NCBI GenBank assembly: GCA_027943245.1 | Contig: JANDJZ010000970.1 | Location: forward strand, 1-16,987 | Source: Acanthamoeba sp. SK_2022b | Lineage: Eukaryota; Discosea; Longamoebia; Acanthamoebidae | Direction of reading: 5' to 3' | DNA: 16,987 nucleotides | Shown here: piece after piece, positions 1 through 8,581 of the stretch | How the letters are laid out: each line of letters begins with the position of its first letter | Numbering within the stretch: position 1 is the stretch's first letter | Notes under the pieces: model-generated | The model's database searches: none | Seen by the model: only the letters and a program-made list of their open reading frames with translations | Told to the model about the DNA's origin: nothing | Position numbers and translations under genes: made by a program

Positions 1-406
1 AAGCAGGAAGCCGGATGAGGGCGAGGACGAGGCCGATGGGGCGCGCAAGAGGAGGCGGTAAGCCGTGTGCAAGCGGCTCGGTTTTTGTTGGTTAGCAAAA
101 AGGAAATGGTACATGCTTAAAAAAGGGCAGTATACAGGAGGCTCGCAGTACGTCCCGACTGGCCTACCAGCTCTACCTCCTCTCGCGGCCACTCACGGCG
201 ATGAGGGCAGCAGAGGACGGCCCAATTGGTCCTCTGGTTCATCCATGTGCCAGCCGACACTGATGGACAGAAGCAGGAAGCCGGATGAGGGCGAGGACGA
301 GGCCGATGGGGCGCGCAAGAGGAGGCGGTAAGCCGTGTGCAAGCGGCTCGGTTTTTGTTGGTTAGCAAAAAGGAAATGGTACATGCTTAAAAAAGGGCAG
401 TATACA
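1..406. repeat. 270-bp tandem duplication, second copy partly in view
   Basis: Bases 1-136 are identical to bases 271-406, with no mismatch found by eye. The 134 bases between them (137-270) are seen once. The simplest reading is a tandem duplication with a 270-bp period whose first unit is cut by the window edge. Each copy carries the short KRRR-ending reading frame, its stop and about 75 bp of flank. Perfect identity points to a very recent event, or to an assembly error. Confidence 0.85.
2..61 (+). CDS. possible C-terminal end of an upstream gene (partial)
   Basis: The first bases read as 19 codons and a TAA on the + strand, giving a charged tail SRKPDEGEDEADGARKRRR. It is acidic and then ends in a basic KRRR cluster like a nuclear localisation signal. 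The start lies outside the window. The same 20 codons with the stop recur at 272-331 inside a tandem duplication, so one copy is probably the real gene end and the other lies in its 3' flank. Another frame of the second copy, after a possible acceptor near 210, is also open for about 25 codons, so the true frame is uncertain. No family is recognised. Confidence 0.3.
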   Translation, partial: SRKPDEGEDEADGARKRRR

Positions 407-732
407 CTGCCAATCACTAAAGAGATGACCATCTCATAGGTGCTTTAAACGAAAAGCTCCATGCCCGAGGGATATGCCATCTGTCCGAGTTAGTTAATTC
501 AAGATCACCGGTGCAATGGCGTCGTTCTCTGCGTTCATTTCGCACATGTACCATCCCGTTCGAGGGCAGCAGTCGCGGCGAGTGCAGTCGTAGTCAGGCT
601 CGTCATCGAAGCACCCGCGGTGTCGGGAAACACTGTTCTTCTCAGAGAATTTATTATAATAATTCTACTCACTGTGGATACACAACAGCCGAATGTGGGT
701 ATGGGGTGCAGGAACGTGGAAGGCAGCGCGGC
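407..732. other. convergent intergenic stretch
   Basis: Apart from a candidate poly(A) signal for the minus-strand kinase gene, nothing convincing is seen here. A reading frame on the + strand at 511-822 has arginine/serine-rich, low-complexity composition and runs into the antisense of the kinase gene, so it is not called. The stretch probably holds the 3' UTRs of the upstream + gene and the minus-strand kinase gene. Confidence 0.5.
650..655 (-). terminator. candidate polyadenylation signal of the STE20-like kinase gene
   Basis: The minus strand reads AATAAA about 78 bp past the kinase stop codon, inside a small AT-rich island (about 648-666) in otherwise GC-rich DNA. Position and sequence fit a eukaryotic poly(A) signal, but use is not shown. 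Confidence 0.45.
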
Positions 733-3213
733 CTAGGCGCGGCCAGAAGAGTCACGGCCGCGCTTGCTGCGTCTGGACGAGCTCTTACGGCCCGGCTCCA
801 GCTGCTTAGCGCGCCGCATTAGCTCCACCACCTCTTGTGCCTCGAGTGTCAGGTTGTAGAAAAGTGGGTGCTGGTACACATCCACACCCACCATCAGCTG
901 CGTGCGTCAAGACAGGAAGGAAGGCAAAGGGGCGCATACGCGCAGAAGCTCATTGGCGGAGGGCCTCTTTTCGGGCTCGCGGTAGAAGCACAGCTCCTGG
1001 AAGTGCTGGAAGGCGGCTGACCAGCGCTCGGGGTCCTTCAGCGGCGGTATGCCCTCGCTGAAGATGCGCTGAAGGGCCTGCACATTTCGAAAATAAAATA
1101 AATATTGATAAAATGCTTGCTCCACACGAAAATTGAAAGAATATGAAGGAACAAAATAAAAATGTTACACCACAGCAAAAAAAAAAAAAAAAACGACGTA
1201 CGGCCATTTGGGGCAGCTCGAAGTACGGGGCATCGCCCTCGGCCATCTCGCGCGCCAATATACCCAGCGACCAGATGTCCTGCATATCTCGCGACCGTGA
1301 GCGTGTGAATGAGAGGGGATCGAGCAGAAGATGGTGGCACTCACCACTTTCGTGTCGTAGTTGTCACCACTGATCACCTCGGGCGCCTCCTACACGCCCT
1401 CAGCGGCACGTCACCACACCAGGGCGGACGACACGCGGTAAGAAAACTCCAACGCGGAGAGCTGCGGGAGGAGGGGGAAGCACCCAGTAGACGGTGCCCA
1501 CAGAACTGTTCCGCTTCCGCTTCCCCTCCGTCAGCTGCACCGCGAACCCAAAGTCCGCTGCGCGCACGTACGCGACCACACCGTGCCAGCCAGCCAGCCC
1601 CACAGGCGTGAGCGGAAAGAGCACGCTACCAACGCAATGGGGGGGAGAGGGAGAGAGAGACGCAATCGATGTCGTGCGGCTCCGTACCCAGTTTGATTTC
1701 ACCCTTGGATCCAATAAGCACATTACCGGACTTGATGTCCTGTCACACGAAGGAAGCACAGTTGAGCGCTCAAAGACTAAACGAAATGACATGTCATTTG
1801 GTTTATAAAATGGTTTGGTTTGGTTTGGTTTGGTTTGGTTTGGTTTGGTTTGGTTTGGTTTGTTTTGTTTTGTTTTGTTTTGTTTTGTTTTGTTTTGTTT
1901 TGTTTTGGAACAGTAATTGAGTTTACGCATAGCCGGGGGGAGGCGTACCCTGTGAATGCGGTGAAGTCCGTGGATGTACTCGAGCGCCTTCAATATCTGT
2001 ACACGCACGCACATGCGTCAGTCGATTGATTGCTGTTGCATGGAGTGGGGGAGGGAGGTATAGTGCCTCGAAGCAGACGTAGGCGATCTGTTTCTCGGTC
2101 ATCTTAATGCGCGGGAATGCGTCGATCACCTTCTCCAGGCTGCCCTCTTCCATAAACTCCATCACCACCTGACAAGACACAATAATTAAATGACACGCGG
2201 ATGCGCGCATACAGGTATATAGAGGGGGGGTCATACCCAGAGATAGTTGCGGTCGTCGCGGTAGGTGTCGATGTAGGAGACGATGTTGTGGTGCTTGCTG
2301 ACCTTCATCATGACGATCTCCACCAGCAGATCCTGCTCGTACCACTCGTCCAACGACATCTTCTTGATGGCCACCTTCTGCCCGCTCTCCTTCATCACCG
2401 CGCAGTACACCTGCGAGAACCCTCTGTGTGTTGCACCCCGCAGTGAGCTGCAACCACGCGCACCCGCGTGTCGTGTCGTGTCGTGTCGTGTCGTGTCGTG
2501 TCGTGTCGTGTCGTGTCGTGTCGTGTCGTGTCGTGTCGTGTCGTGTCGTGTCGTGTCGTGTCGTGCGTACCCTCCACCGATGTGCTGTACATTCGCAAAT
2601 ATGTCATATGGGTTGCTGGGGTTGATGATCTCGTCTATGATCATGCGACATGCACCATGTGAGACACAAGTCAGATACACGCGTGAGCGATCCAAGGCAT
2701 GTCTTAGAGCAAAGAAGCGAGGGCCGTACCCAGCGTCATGTTCTCGGTCCCCGTGTCCTTGGGCAATGGTCGCGGAGGCGACGGCGCCGGCACTGTGTGC
2801 ACATGCGTTGGTCAGGCCGCTGACGATACAGTGTGGTGTGTGAGGGAGTGGAGCCACCTTGTTTGTAGGGATTCTTGAGTACAATATCGCCGTGCGTCAG
2901 GAGGTGCTTATTGGTGAGGGCCTCGTTCTTGAACTTCTCCTGCGTGATCTTCAGCAGCACCTTCATGTCGCTCTCCGAATTCACTGTAGGTGTGTGTCGT
3001 GAGAACGAAGGAGCACGCTAGAGAGAGAGAGAGAGAAAGAGAGAGCAAGCGAAAAGGTACCGCGGAAGTAGGAAGAGCCGGTGATGGTCTTACGGCGCGG
3101 CTGATCTGCCTTGGCGACAGCGCTCGCTGTGACGGTGGTGGTGGTCGTGGGACCGCCCGGGACCGTCAGCGTATCTTGGCTACCCCCCGGCTGAGCGCGT
3201 CTACACACACACA

Positions 3214-3256
<43 letters not shown>

Positions 3257-5452
3257 TACGCCATGCAACACGTGAGTTTGCCCGCTCGCATACACGACGA
3301 CTCGACGCGACACATGCACGTACCTGGGTGGGGAGGGTTCGGGGTTTTCCGCGGGGATGATGTCGCCGGTGGAGCGACGAGGGACCATGCTGCCGGGCCG
3401 CTTGCCATCGGTCCGGCGCTGTTCGAACATGTCGACCAGCCGCTCAGTCGAGCCCCGCGGCGCCTCGAGGAGGACGGGCGCCTTGGGCGCCGTCGCGGCC
3501 GCCGGAGTGCTGCTGATGCTGTTGCCTACGCCGATGCCGCCTCGCGCGCTCCCCTCGCGGCTTCGCGCAGTAGCATTACTGCCCGCTGTCGTAGCCGGCG
3601 TCTGTCGCTCCCTCGTGGCGCCGCCGCTGCTGTTCCTACTGTCCGGATGGCCAGACCCTGCCATTGTATGTGCATAAGAGAGTGAGTTGCATGATTAGGC
3701 GGGGAGGACAACGGGAACAGGCCTGTACCGATGAGAGAGACGTTGTGGCGTTTGCGGAGGCGACCCTGGTGAATGATCTCTGCGCACTTGAGACACAGGA
3801 CGTCCCCACACTCGGCGCACTCTTTGAGCGCTGGCTCGATCTCACATCGCGCGCACGAGAGGGCCCGATCCTTGAAATCACACGCGGAAAACACGCGCAT
3901 GAGTGTGGCTGCATACGATGCGCACGACTGGCCGTGAGATGCCTACCACTTGGCTGTCCTCGCCTTCTTCGGCATCCTCATCCTCTATGATGAACTCCAC
4001 GAAGGAGATAGGGAACCACCCGATCTTCTCCCTCAACTCGCCTGCGTAGTCAGCGGTTCAGGCCAAAGTCAGGGCGACCGGCAACGGCAACGGCAACTGC
4101 ATTCGGGGTGGCGTGGCGCGTACCTTGGGCCCAACCGCTCTCGTCGCCGCCGCGGAAGGTGATGATGTCGCCCTTCTTGAAGGAGAGCTCGAGCTCGTCG
4201 TCGAACGCGCTGAAGTCGGCGAGAGCCTGCGTATTGGCGTGTTGTATGCATACGGGTGTCAGAGTGAAGACAGCACGCACGGCCGCGTACACGTGGTTTG
4301 GGTAGGACAGGGGAGAGGAATAGGAAAAACGACGTCGACCGCGCACCTGGACTTTGGGGAAGCGCAGGTCGTTAAGTCTCTGCAGCGAGCGCGGCGTAAT
4401 GCTGCCCGACTCGTCTGCACGAACACCGCCACACACGCGTCAACACATGCATGCGAATGGTGCAGTCGGTCGCTGTGTCACTGTGGCGTGGCAGGAGTGC
4501 CTTCGTTGACGGGTGGGAGGGCGTCGATGGGAGTAACAGCGGGGGCCTCGTGGCTTGCGTAACGAGCACGCTTCTGCTGGTCGACGAGCATCTCCTGTTC
4601 CATCTGGCGGATCTCGTCATTGAGACGGCGGATCTCGAGCTCCTTGTCGCGCTCGCGCTTGAGCTCGAGCTCCATTTCGCGCTCGAGCTGTTCAATCTCC
4701 CGATCAATGCGGCGCAGCTCGCCGCTGTCGACGGCCAGAGGGGCCGTGCTGTTGTTGCTGCTCGTTTGGTCGTCGCGTCGCTTGAGCTGGAGCTCGCGCT
4801 CTCGGCGCTTCTCGGTGAGGCGAGCCGTGCCCCTCTCGCGCTCGATCTCGAGCAGCCGCTCCTTCTCCTGCTTGCGCTGCAGCCACTCGCGCCGCTCCTT
4901 CTCGCGCTCGCGCCGCTCGAGCTCCTCGCGTTCCTCGCGCTGCCGCCGCTCCTCGCGCCTCTTGCGCCGCTCCTCCATACGCCGCTGCCGCTCTTCCTCG
5001 GCCCGCTTCTGCTCCTCCTCGAACTGTCGCATCCGTTCCTCGCGTCGCTTGCGCCGTTCCTCTTCGCGCGCTCGCCGCTCCTCTTCCTCACGCGCGTGCT
5101 TCCGAAGCTCAGCCTCGAGGTCCTCCTTGCGCCCCGCCAGCTCGCGTCGCCTTGCGCTCCCGGGCGAGTAGTCCAACGCGGAGCTCGCCCCGGCGCCACC
5201 TCCGGCAGCTACGTCTGGTCGCACATGACAGAAAACCAGAAATTAAATTTGCTCGACATGAACAAAACAAAAAGATGGAAAGCGCGTAGGAGATGAAAGT
5301 AGCAAGCCACCACAAAAAGGAGGACTTCTTAATTTGATTGGGGGGGGCTCTTTACCGCTACGTTCAACTCCTTCTCCATGGTGTGGTGGAGACGCCGGTG
5401 GAGTGACCGTCTCTGGCAGTGCCAGAGCCGACACCCGCCGTTGTCGGTACAT
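733..5452 (-). CDS. STE20-like protein kinase with coiled coil, SH3 and B-box (20 exons)
   Basis: Exons in transcript order, minus strand: 5452-5356, 5214-4501, 4414-4347, 4226-4124, 4041-3947, 3870-3729, 3657-3324, 3179-3061, 2983-2858, 2792-2730, 2634-2571, 2423-2237, 2168-2067, 1996-1949, 1739-1688, 1557-1484, 1389-1345, 1279-1202, 1077-940, 870-733. All phases agree and give 2787 nt, about 928 residues. Domains: Glu/Arg-rich coiled coil (about 60-250), SH3 (294-346), B-box zinc finger (365-397), low-complexity Ser/Thr/Pro linker, kinase (about 634-888), basic tail. Kinase residues: GGGGFSQV loop, K662, HRD 753-755, DFG 773-775, APE 798-800. The family phosphorylates Ser/Thr in cytoskeletal and MAPK signalling. 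No CRIB motif is seen, so PAK-type Rac binding is not supported. The start is the ATG at 5452, with an upstream in-frame TAG; exons 1 and 2 are the least certain part. Confidence 0.82.
1811..1908. repeat. two-part pentanucleotide array (TGGTT)10 then (TGTTT)9
   Basis: Bases 1811-1860 are ten TGGTT units and 1861-1905 are nine TGTTT units, meeting at a sharp junction and differing by one base per unit. The array lies in intron 14 of the kinase gene (1740-1948), where the sense strand reads as an A/C-rich array. It is a microsatellite likely to vary in length. Confidence 0.95.
1997..2066 (-). other. GC-AG intron 13 of the STE20-like kinase gene
   Basis: The exon end GAG|GCACTA joined to the next exon gives AYVCFE-ILKALEYIHG, the expected run of kinase helix E with no gap. 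The only nearby GT (in TAC|GTCTGC) would delete VCFE and break the helix. The acceptor is CAG. This is the second GC donor in the gene and again begins GCACT. Confidence 0.75.
2471..2565. repeat. (TCGTG)19 pentanucleotide array in a kinase-gene intron
   Basis: Nineteen perfect TCGTG units lie in intron 11 of the STE20-like kinase gene. In sense orientation they begin only a few bases after the splice donor (the sense reads GTACG, then CACGA units). The array fills most of the intron, between the donor at 2569-2570 and the acceptor at 2424-2425. It has no spacers or flanking genes, so it is not a CRISPR array. Confidence 0.95.
3020..3045. repeat. GA-rich microsatellite in intron 8 of the kinase gene
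   Basis: Bases 3020-3045 are GA units with one AAA interruption. In the sense direction (minus) this is a CT tract about 35 nt upstream of the exon 9 acceptor, where a polypyrimidine tract belongs. Confidence 0.9.
3203..3254. repeat. (AC)n microsatellite in intron 7 of the kinase gene
   Basis: About 25 AC dinucleotides with one AA interruption near 3215. In the sense strand it is a GT/TG tract shortly upstream of the exon 8 acceptor. The acceptor kept here is the TAG just before 3179, because the CAG 12 nt earlier would lead to a stop in the required phase. Confidence 0.95.
3729..3870 (-). other. B-box-type zinc finger of the STE20-like kinase
   Basis: One exon (47 codons) carries C-x2-C-x8-C-x2-C-x4-C-x2-C-x4-H-x7-H with the family's LC..C pattern: CARCEIEPALKECAECGDVL followed by CLKCAEIIHQGRLRKRH. 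All eight zinc ligands are present, so the finger should fold. B-boxes mediate protein contacts and self-association, usually in TRIM proteins. No RING finger is seen next to it, so ubiquitin-ligase activity is not implied. Confidence 0.8.
4018..4226 (-). other. SH3 domain of the STE20-like kinase
   Basis: Two exons join with matching phase to give a complete SH3 fold. It opens with ALADFSAFDDELELSFKKGD, continues with the conserved W in DESGWAQG, and closes with GWFPISFVEFI, which matches the GxFPxxYV end of the family. The usual first Tyr of the ALYDY motif is Ala here, which removes one wall of the proline-peptide pocket and may alter ligand choice. SH3 domains normally dock PxxP peptides; the linker of the same protein contains proline-rich stretches (for example PAPSPPRPLP), so intramolecular binding is possible. 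Confidence 0.85.
4415..4500 (-). other. GC-AG intron 2 of the STE20-like kinase gene
   Basis: The only junction that keeps phase between the coiled-coil exon and the exon reading ESGSITPRS uses the donor AAG|GCACTC at 4500-4499 (minus) with an ordinary CAG acceptor. It gives VNE-D-ESGS. The nearest GT choices give the wrong phase or run into the TGA ten codons later. The donor hexamer is identical to the GC donor in the Roco gene. Confidence 0.65.
4501..5214 (-). other. Glu/Arg-rich coiled-coil exon of the kinase
   Basis: This is the longest exon of the kinase gene and encodes about 238 residues. From about residue 60 to 250 it is an almost unbroken run of E, R, K, Q and L (for example EEEERRAREEERRKRREER), as expected for a long single helix or coiled coil. 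It probably serves in dimerisation or scaffold binding. Such low-complexity charged helices defeat simple homology searches. The opposite strand gives a long leucine/serine-rich frame that is only its shadow. Confidence 0.8.
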
Positions 5453-5774
5453 CAACGGATCGCTCTACGTTCGCGATTTTCAAGTCCCGCACACAAAGAC
5501 CGATGCCGCAACCACCTTAAGAAAGGAGCGCAGTTTCGTGTGGTTTGTGACGTCACGCAAACCCAATCGGGTAATGGTCCTGGTCAAATGGAACAAACAA
5601 GAACCCCAGCTCTGCCCCCCCTGCTCCTTGTTGGGCAAAAATACCGTGTTGCGCGATTACTGGGTAGGTGGACTACGAAGGCAAAACAAGAGTGGCTTGC
5701 CAGACCGCAAAGGAGGCGAAGTGAAAGACACAGGTGGGGTGGATGGCGTTGGAGGAGGGCGAGAGACTGATGAT
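5453..5774. other. spacer between V-ATPase 3' end and kinase 5' end
   Basis: About 320 bp between two genes on the same (minus) strand. It should hold the V-ATPase B 3' UTR and the promoter and 5' UTR of the STE20-like kinase. No exact AATAAA is seen on the minus strand. A perfect 10-bp palindrome GTGACGTCAC (5547-5556) is the only clear motif. Confidence 0.5.
5547..5556. promoter_or_regulatory. CRE/ATF-like palindrome upstream of the kinase gene
   Basis: GTGACGTCAC contains the 8-bp core TGACGTCA bound by CREB/ATF-type bZIP factors in many eukaryotes. It lies about 95 bp upstream of the proposed kinase ATG on the minus strand. The site is palindromic and so strand-neutral. Function is inferred from the motif only. 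Confidence 0.3.
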
Positions 5775-7778
5775 TTACTGGGCCTGGGTGCCCCTGTCGC
5801 GGTTGTAGAACTCGGCGAGGGTCTTCTCGGGGATACGGCGGAGGAGCTCCTTGGGGAAGAGGCGGAGGAGAGACCAGGCGATGTCGAGGGACTGGTAGAC
5901 GTCGCGGGACTCGTAGTTACCCTGGGCGAGGAACTTGTGCTCGAACTTGTTGAGGAACTCAAGGTAGAGCTGATCCTCGGCGGTAAGAGCCTCCTCACCG
6001 ACGACGGCCTTCATGGCCTGCACGTCCTTGCCGATGGCGTAGTTGGCGTACATCTGGTTGGACACGAACGAGTGGTCGCGCCTGGTCATGCCCTCACCGA
6101 TGGCATTCTTCATGAGACGCGAGAGCGACGGCAGCACGTTGATCGGCGGGTAGATCTGACGGTTGTGAAGCTGACGGTCGACGTAGATCTGACCCTCCGT
6201 GATGTAGCCCGTCAAATCGGGAATAGGGTGGGTGATATCGTCGTTGGGCATCGTAAGAATGGGGATCTGCGTGATCGAACCCTTCCTGCCCTCCACGCGG
6301 CCGGCCCGCTCGTAGATGGTCGACAAATCCGTGTACATGTAACCGGGGTAACCACGACGGCCGGGCACCTCCTCGCGCGCGGCGGAGACCTCACGCAGAG
6401 CGTCGGCGTACGAGGACATGTCGGTCAAGATGACCAGCACGTGCATGCCGCACGAGTAGGCCAAGAACTCGGCCGTGGTCAGCGCCAGACGCGGCGTGAT
6501 GATACGCTCGATCGTGGGATCGTTGGCCAGGTTGAGGAACAGCGTCACCTTCTCCATCGAGCCGTTCTCCTCGAAATCGTTCTTGAAGAACCGGGCCGTC
6601 TCCATGTTCACACCCATGGCCGCGAACACGATGGCGAAGTTTTCCTCCTCCTCGCTGCGGGCGTCCGCGCCGATCTTCTTGACCAGACCAGCCTGCCTAC
6701 AAATCTGCGCAGCAATCTACGCCACGAACCCACGCACCACACCACACGAAATGCTTAAAAAGAGACTCTTGAGGAGAGCGTGAGGAGAGCGAGAGAAGGA
6801 GAGAGAGAGAGAGAGAGAGATAAAAGACCACCAGAGCAGGCCTTGAAGGCGAGTCGTACTTCGTTGTGCGGCAGACCGGCGGCGGAGAAGATGGGGATCT
6901 TCTGACCACGGGCAATACTGTTCATGGTGTCAATAGCCGAGATACCGGTCTGGAACATCTCCTGAGGGTAGGTTCGCATGCAGGGGTTGATGGGCTGACC
7001 TATGATGAGTGAAATCAAAGTGTTAATGTCAAGTGCATGCGAGCACAGGACTACAAATCATTCGCAAATAATTTGGCCGTTTCACAGATGTTGAAATTGA
7101 GAAATCAACATGATCATCCATGAGGAAAATGGAAATGGGGGTTTACCCTGAATGTCGAGGTAGTCCTCAGCAAGCACATTGGGACCCTTGTCGATGGGCT
7201 TGCCGGAACCGTTGAAGACACGACCAAGCATGTCCTCAGACACGGCCAACCGGAGAATGTCGCCGGTGAATTCCACACGCGTGTGCTGAGCATCGATACC
7301 CGACGTTCCCTCGAACACCTGAACGACAGCAGTCTTGCCCGCCACCTCGAGCACTTGACCGCGCCTCTTGGAGCCGTCACCGAGCGTCAAGTTGACGATC
7401 TCGGCGTACTTGGGCAGCTGACGAGTGAAAAAAAAATGAGGTCACTGAATAGTCTCAACAACAAATGGGCGACTCACGACATTTCTTCCCAGAGTCTTGC
7501 CACATTCCATTCGCAATCATGCGTTCGTTTTTACACTGCCACTTCGACGTACCTTGACATTATCGAGAATGACAAGAGGGCCGTTCACGCCGGACACTGT
7601 CCTGTAGTCTGCGGCGAGTGATTAGCATCATGACGATGGCACAAGGTAAAATGAAGATGCGTCATTTGGGCGTACTGAGGCGCGGGTTGACGTGGTAATC
7701 GCGCGAGGCGGCATCAACGTTGAGCTTGAAGGACTCCTTCTCCTTGCCCTTGTGCTGCTGCTGACCGTGGTGCGCCAT
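5775..7778 (-). CDS. vatB: V-type proton ATPase subunit B (five exons)
   Basis: Exons, minus strand: 7778-7676, 7608-7553, 7417-7147, 6999-6860, 6716-5775; 1512 nt, 503 residues, the usual length for the family. The product is the non-catalytic nucleotide-binding subunit of the cytosolic V1 head, which pumps protons into contractile vacuoles, endosomes and lysosomes by ATP hydrolysis. Hallmarks in order: [69 protein letters not shown] (residues about 178-190, the B-subunit counterpart of the P-loop, without GKT), [20 protein letters not shown], and [20 protein letters not shown]. The chain ends [12 protein letters not shown] at a TAA. The gene looks intact and highly conserved. The ATG at 7778 is followed by a Gln/Lys-rich leader as in other eukaryotic B subunits. 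Confidence 0.95.
6799..6820. repeat. (GA)11 tract in intron 4 of V-ATPase B
   Basis: Eleven GA units, with GA-rich flanks from about 6773, lie in the 143-nt intron 6717-6859. In the sense direction they form a CT-rich tract. Confidence 0.9.
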
Positions 7779-8581
7779 CTCTAAAGGTTGCTTGCGGTTT
7801 GAGGAGAACGGAGACTACTCTTCTTTTGCTGGCCTGAAGGGGGGAGGGGCGGCAGCGACAACGGACCGAGGCAGCGGAAGTCGGTCCCTTCCCCCTCTCC
7901 CGAAAAAGCACTCGATGGTTCTCCGCGCGTCGACACAAAAAATATCAATTTACTCGCTGCCAGCTGCCAGGAAATTAATGTGAGGAAAGGTGTTTGACAC
8001 CAGCCAAGCGTAGGGAGAGCACCACATTCTTGTTGGGTGTTATGAGTTCCTGACAGACCATACACACTAGCCATGAACTGATGTTGATGTGATGCCATGA
8101 ATGAGGCAATGAATCAGCCCCTACCCAAGCCTCAAAATGGTTTCAAGTGTGTAACATGGTCTTTTTCTGAGGACACCACCATCCCCAGGTTCAGCAAAAC
8201 ACAAATATTGAGCTCTCTGTGTTGGCTTCCTTAATTTTCTGTTCGATTTCCCTCCGCGCTTGCCTTTCTCGTCACACGGCCGTACCCACCGGCGCAAGGT
8301 GGTGCCAGGGACATCGATTCTAGAAAATAGGAAGCGGTTGGGGGACGAACACGACAGGGAGAAGTATCCGTACTCTCCCCTCAACACACCTCCAGGCAAA
8401 CGAGGAGCAACAGTTTGTTCCCTCCATCTTTCGATTGGAAAGGGACACTAGTTCGGCTGAGTCGCTGAGCGAGAACAAATCAGCGACCCATCAGCTGTTT
8501 AGTCTTTTTTTATACATTTTTTCTTCCTCGCTCGCGTAAGGAGCAGAAGAGACTGCGCGTGAGGAGGAACAGAACACACAG
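7779..8581. promoter_or_regulatory. divergent intergenic region between V-ATPase B and the Roco gene
   Basis: About 800 bp separate the two ATGs, which point away from each other, so it should contain both promoters and 5' UTRs. Several 60-100-codon frames exist on both strands, but none shows recognisable protein character. One on the minus strand ends two bases before the V-ATPase ATG and might be 5' leader sequence. Near the Roco side are a T-rich run with TATACA (8511-8516, 66 bp before the ATG) and the inverted repeat at 8461-8487. Confidence 0.5.
8461..8487. promoter_or_regulatory. perfect inverted repeat upstream of the Roco gene
   Basis: GTCGCTGA (8461-8468) and TCAGCGAC (8480-8487) are exact reverse complements separated by 11 nt, about 95 bp before the Roco ATG. 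It could be a binding site for a dimeric factor or, if transcribed, a 5'-UTR hairpin. The left arm is preceded by a second GCTGA at about 8456. Confidence 0.45.

Noticed and set aside
1811..1908. TTTGG/TTTTG array considered as interstitial telomeric DNA
   Set aside because: The unit does not match a telomere repeat I can support, it switches unit type mid-array, and it is confined to one intron.
2471..2565. Regular array considered as a CRISPR array or coding repeat
   Set aside because: The units are 5 bp with no spacers and lie wholly inside a phase-supported intron.
4451..5296. + strand frame of 281 codons rich in Leu, and another rich in Ser/Arg
   Set aside because: Both are shadows of the Glu/Arg-rich coiled-coil exon on the minus strand.
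5356..5379. ATG at 5379 (MEKELNVA) as the start of the STE20-like kinase
   Set aside because: The next coding exon needs a phase-1 donor; this frame reaches the donor in phase 0 and would hit a stop. The frame from the ATG at 5452 fits.
5334..6758. Long + strand open frame of 474 codons
   Set aside because: It is antisense to the last exon of V-ATPase B; its length comes from the codon bias of that exon and no domain is seen.
7781..8098. Minus-strand frame of 105 codons upstream of V-ATPase B
   Set aside because: No domain and low-complexity composition; it ends two bases before the V-ATPase ATG and is best seen as promoter or leader sequence.
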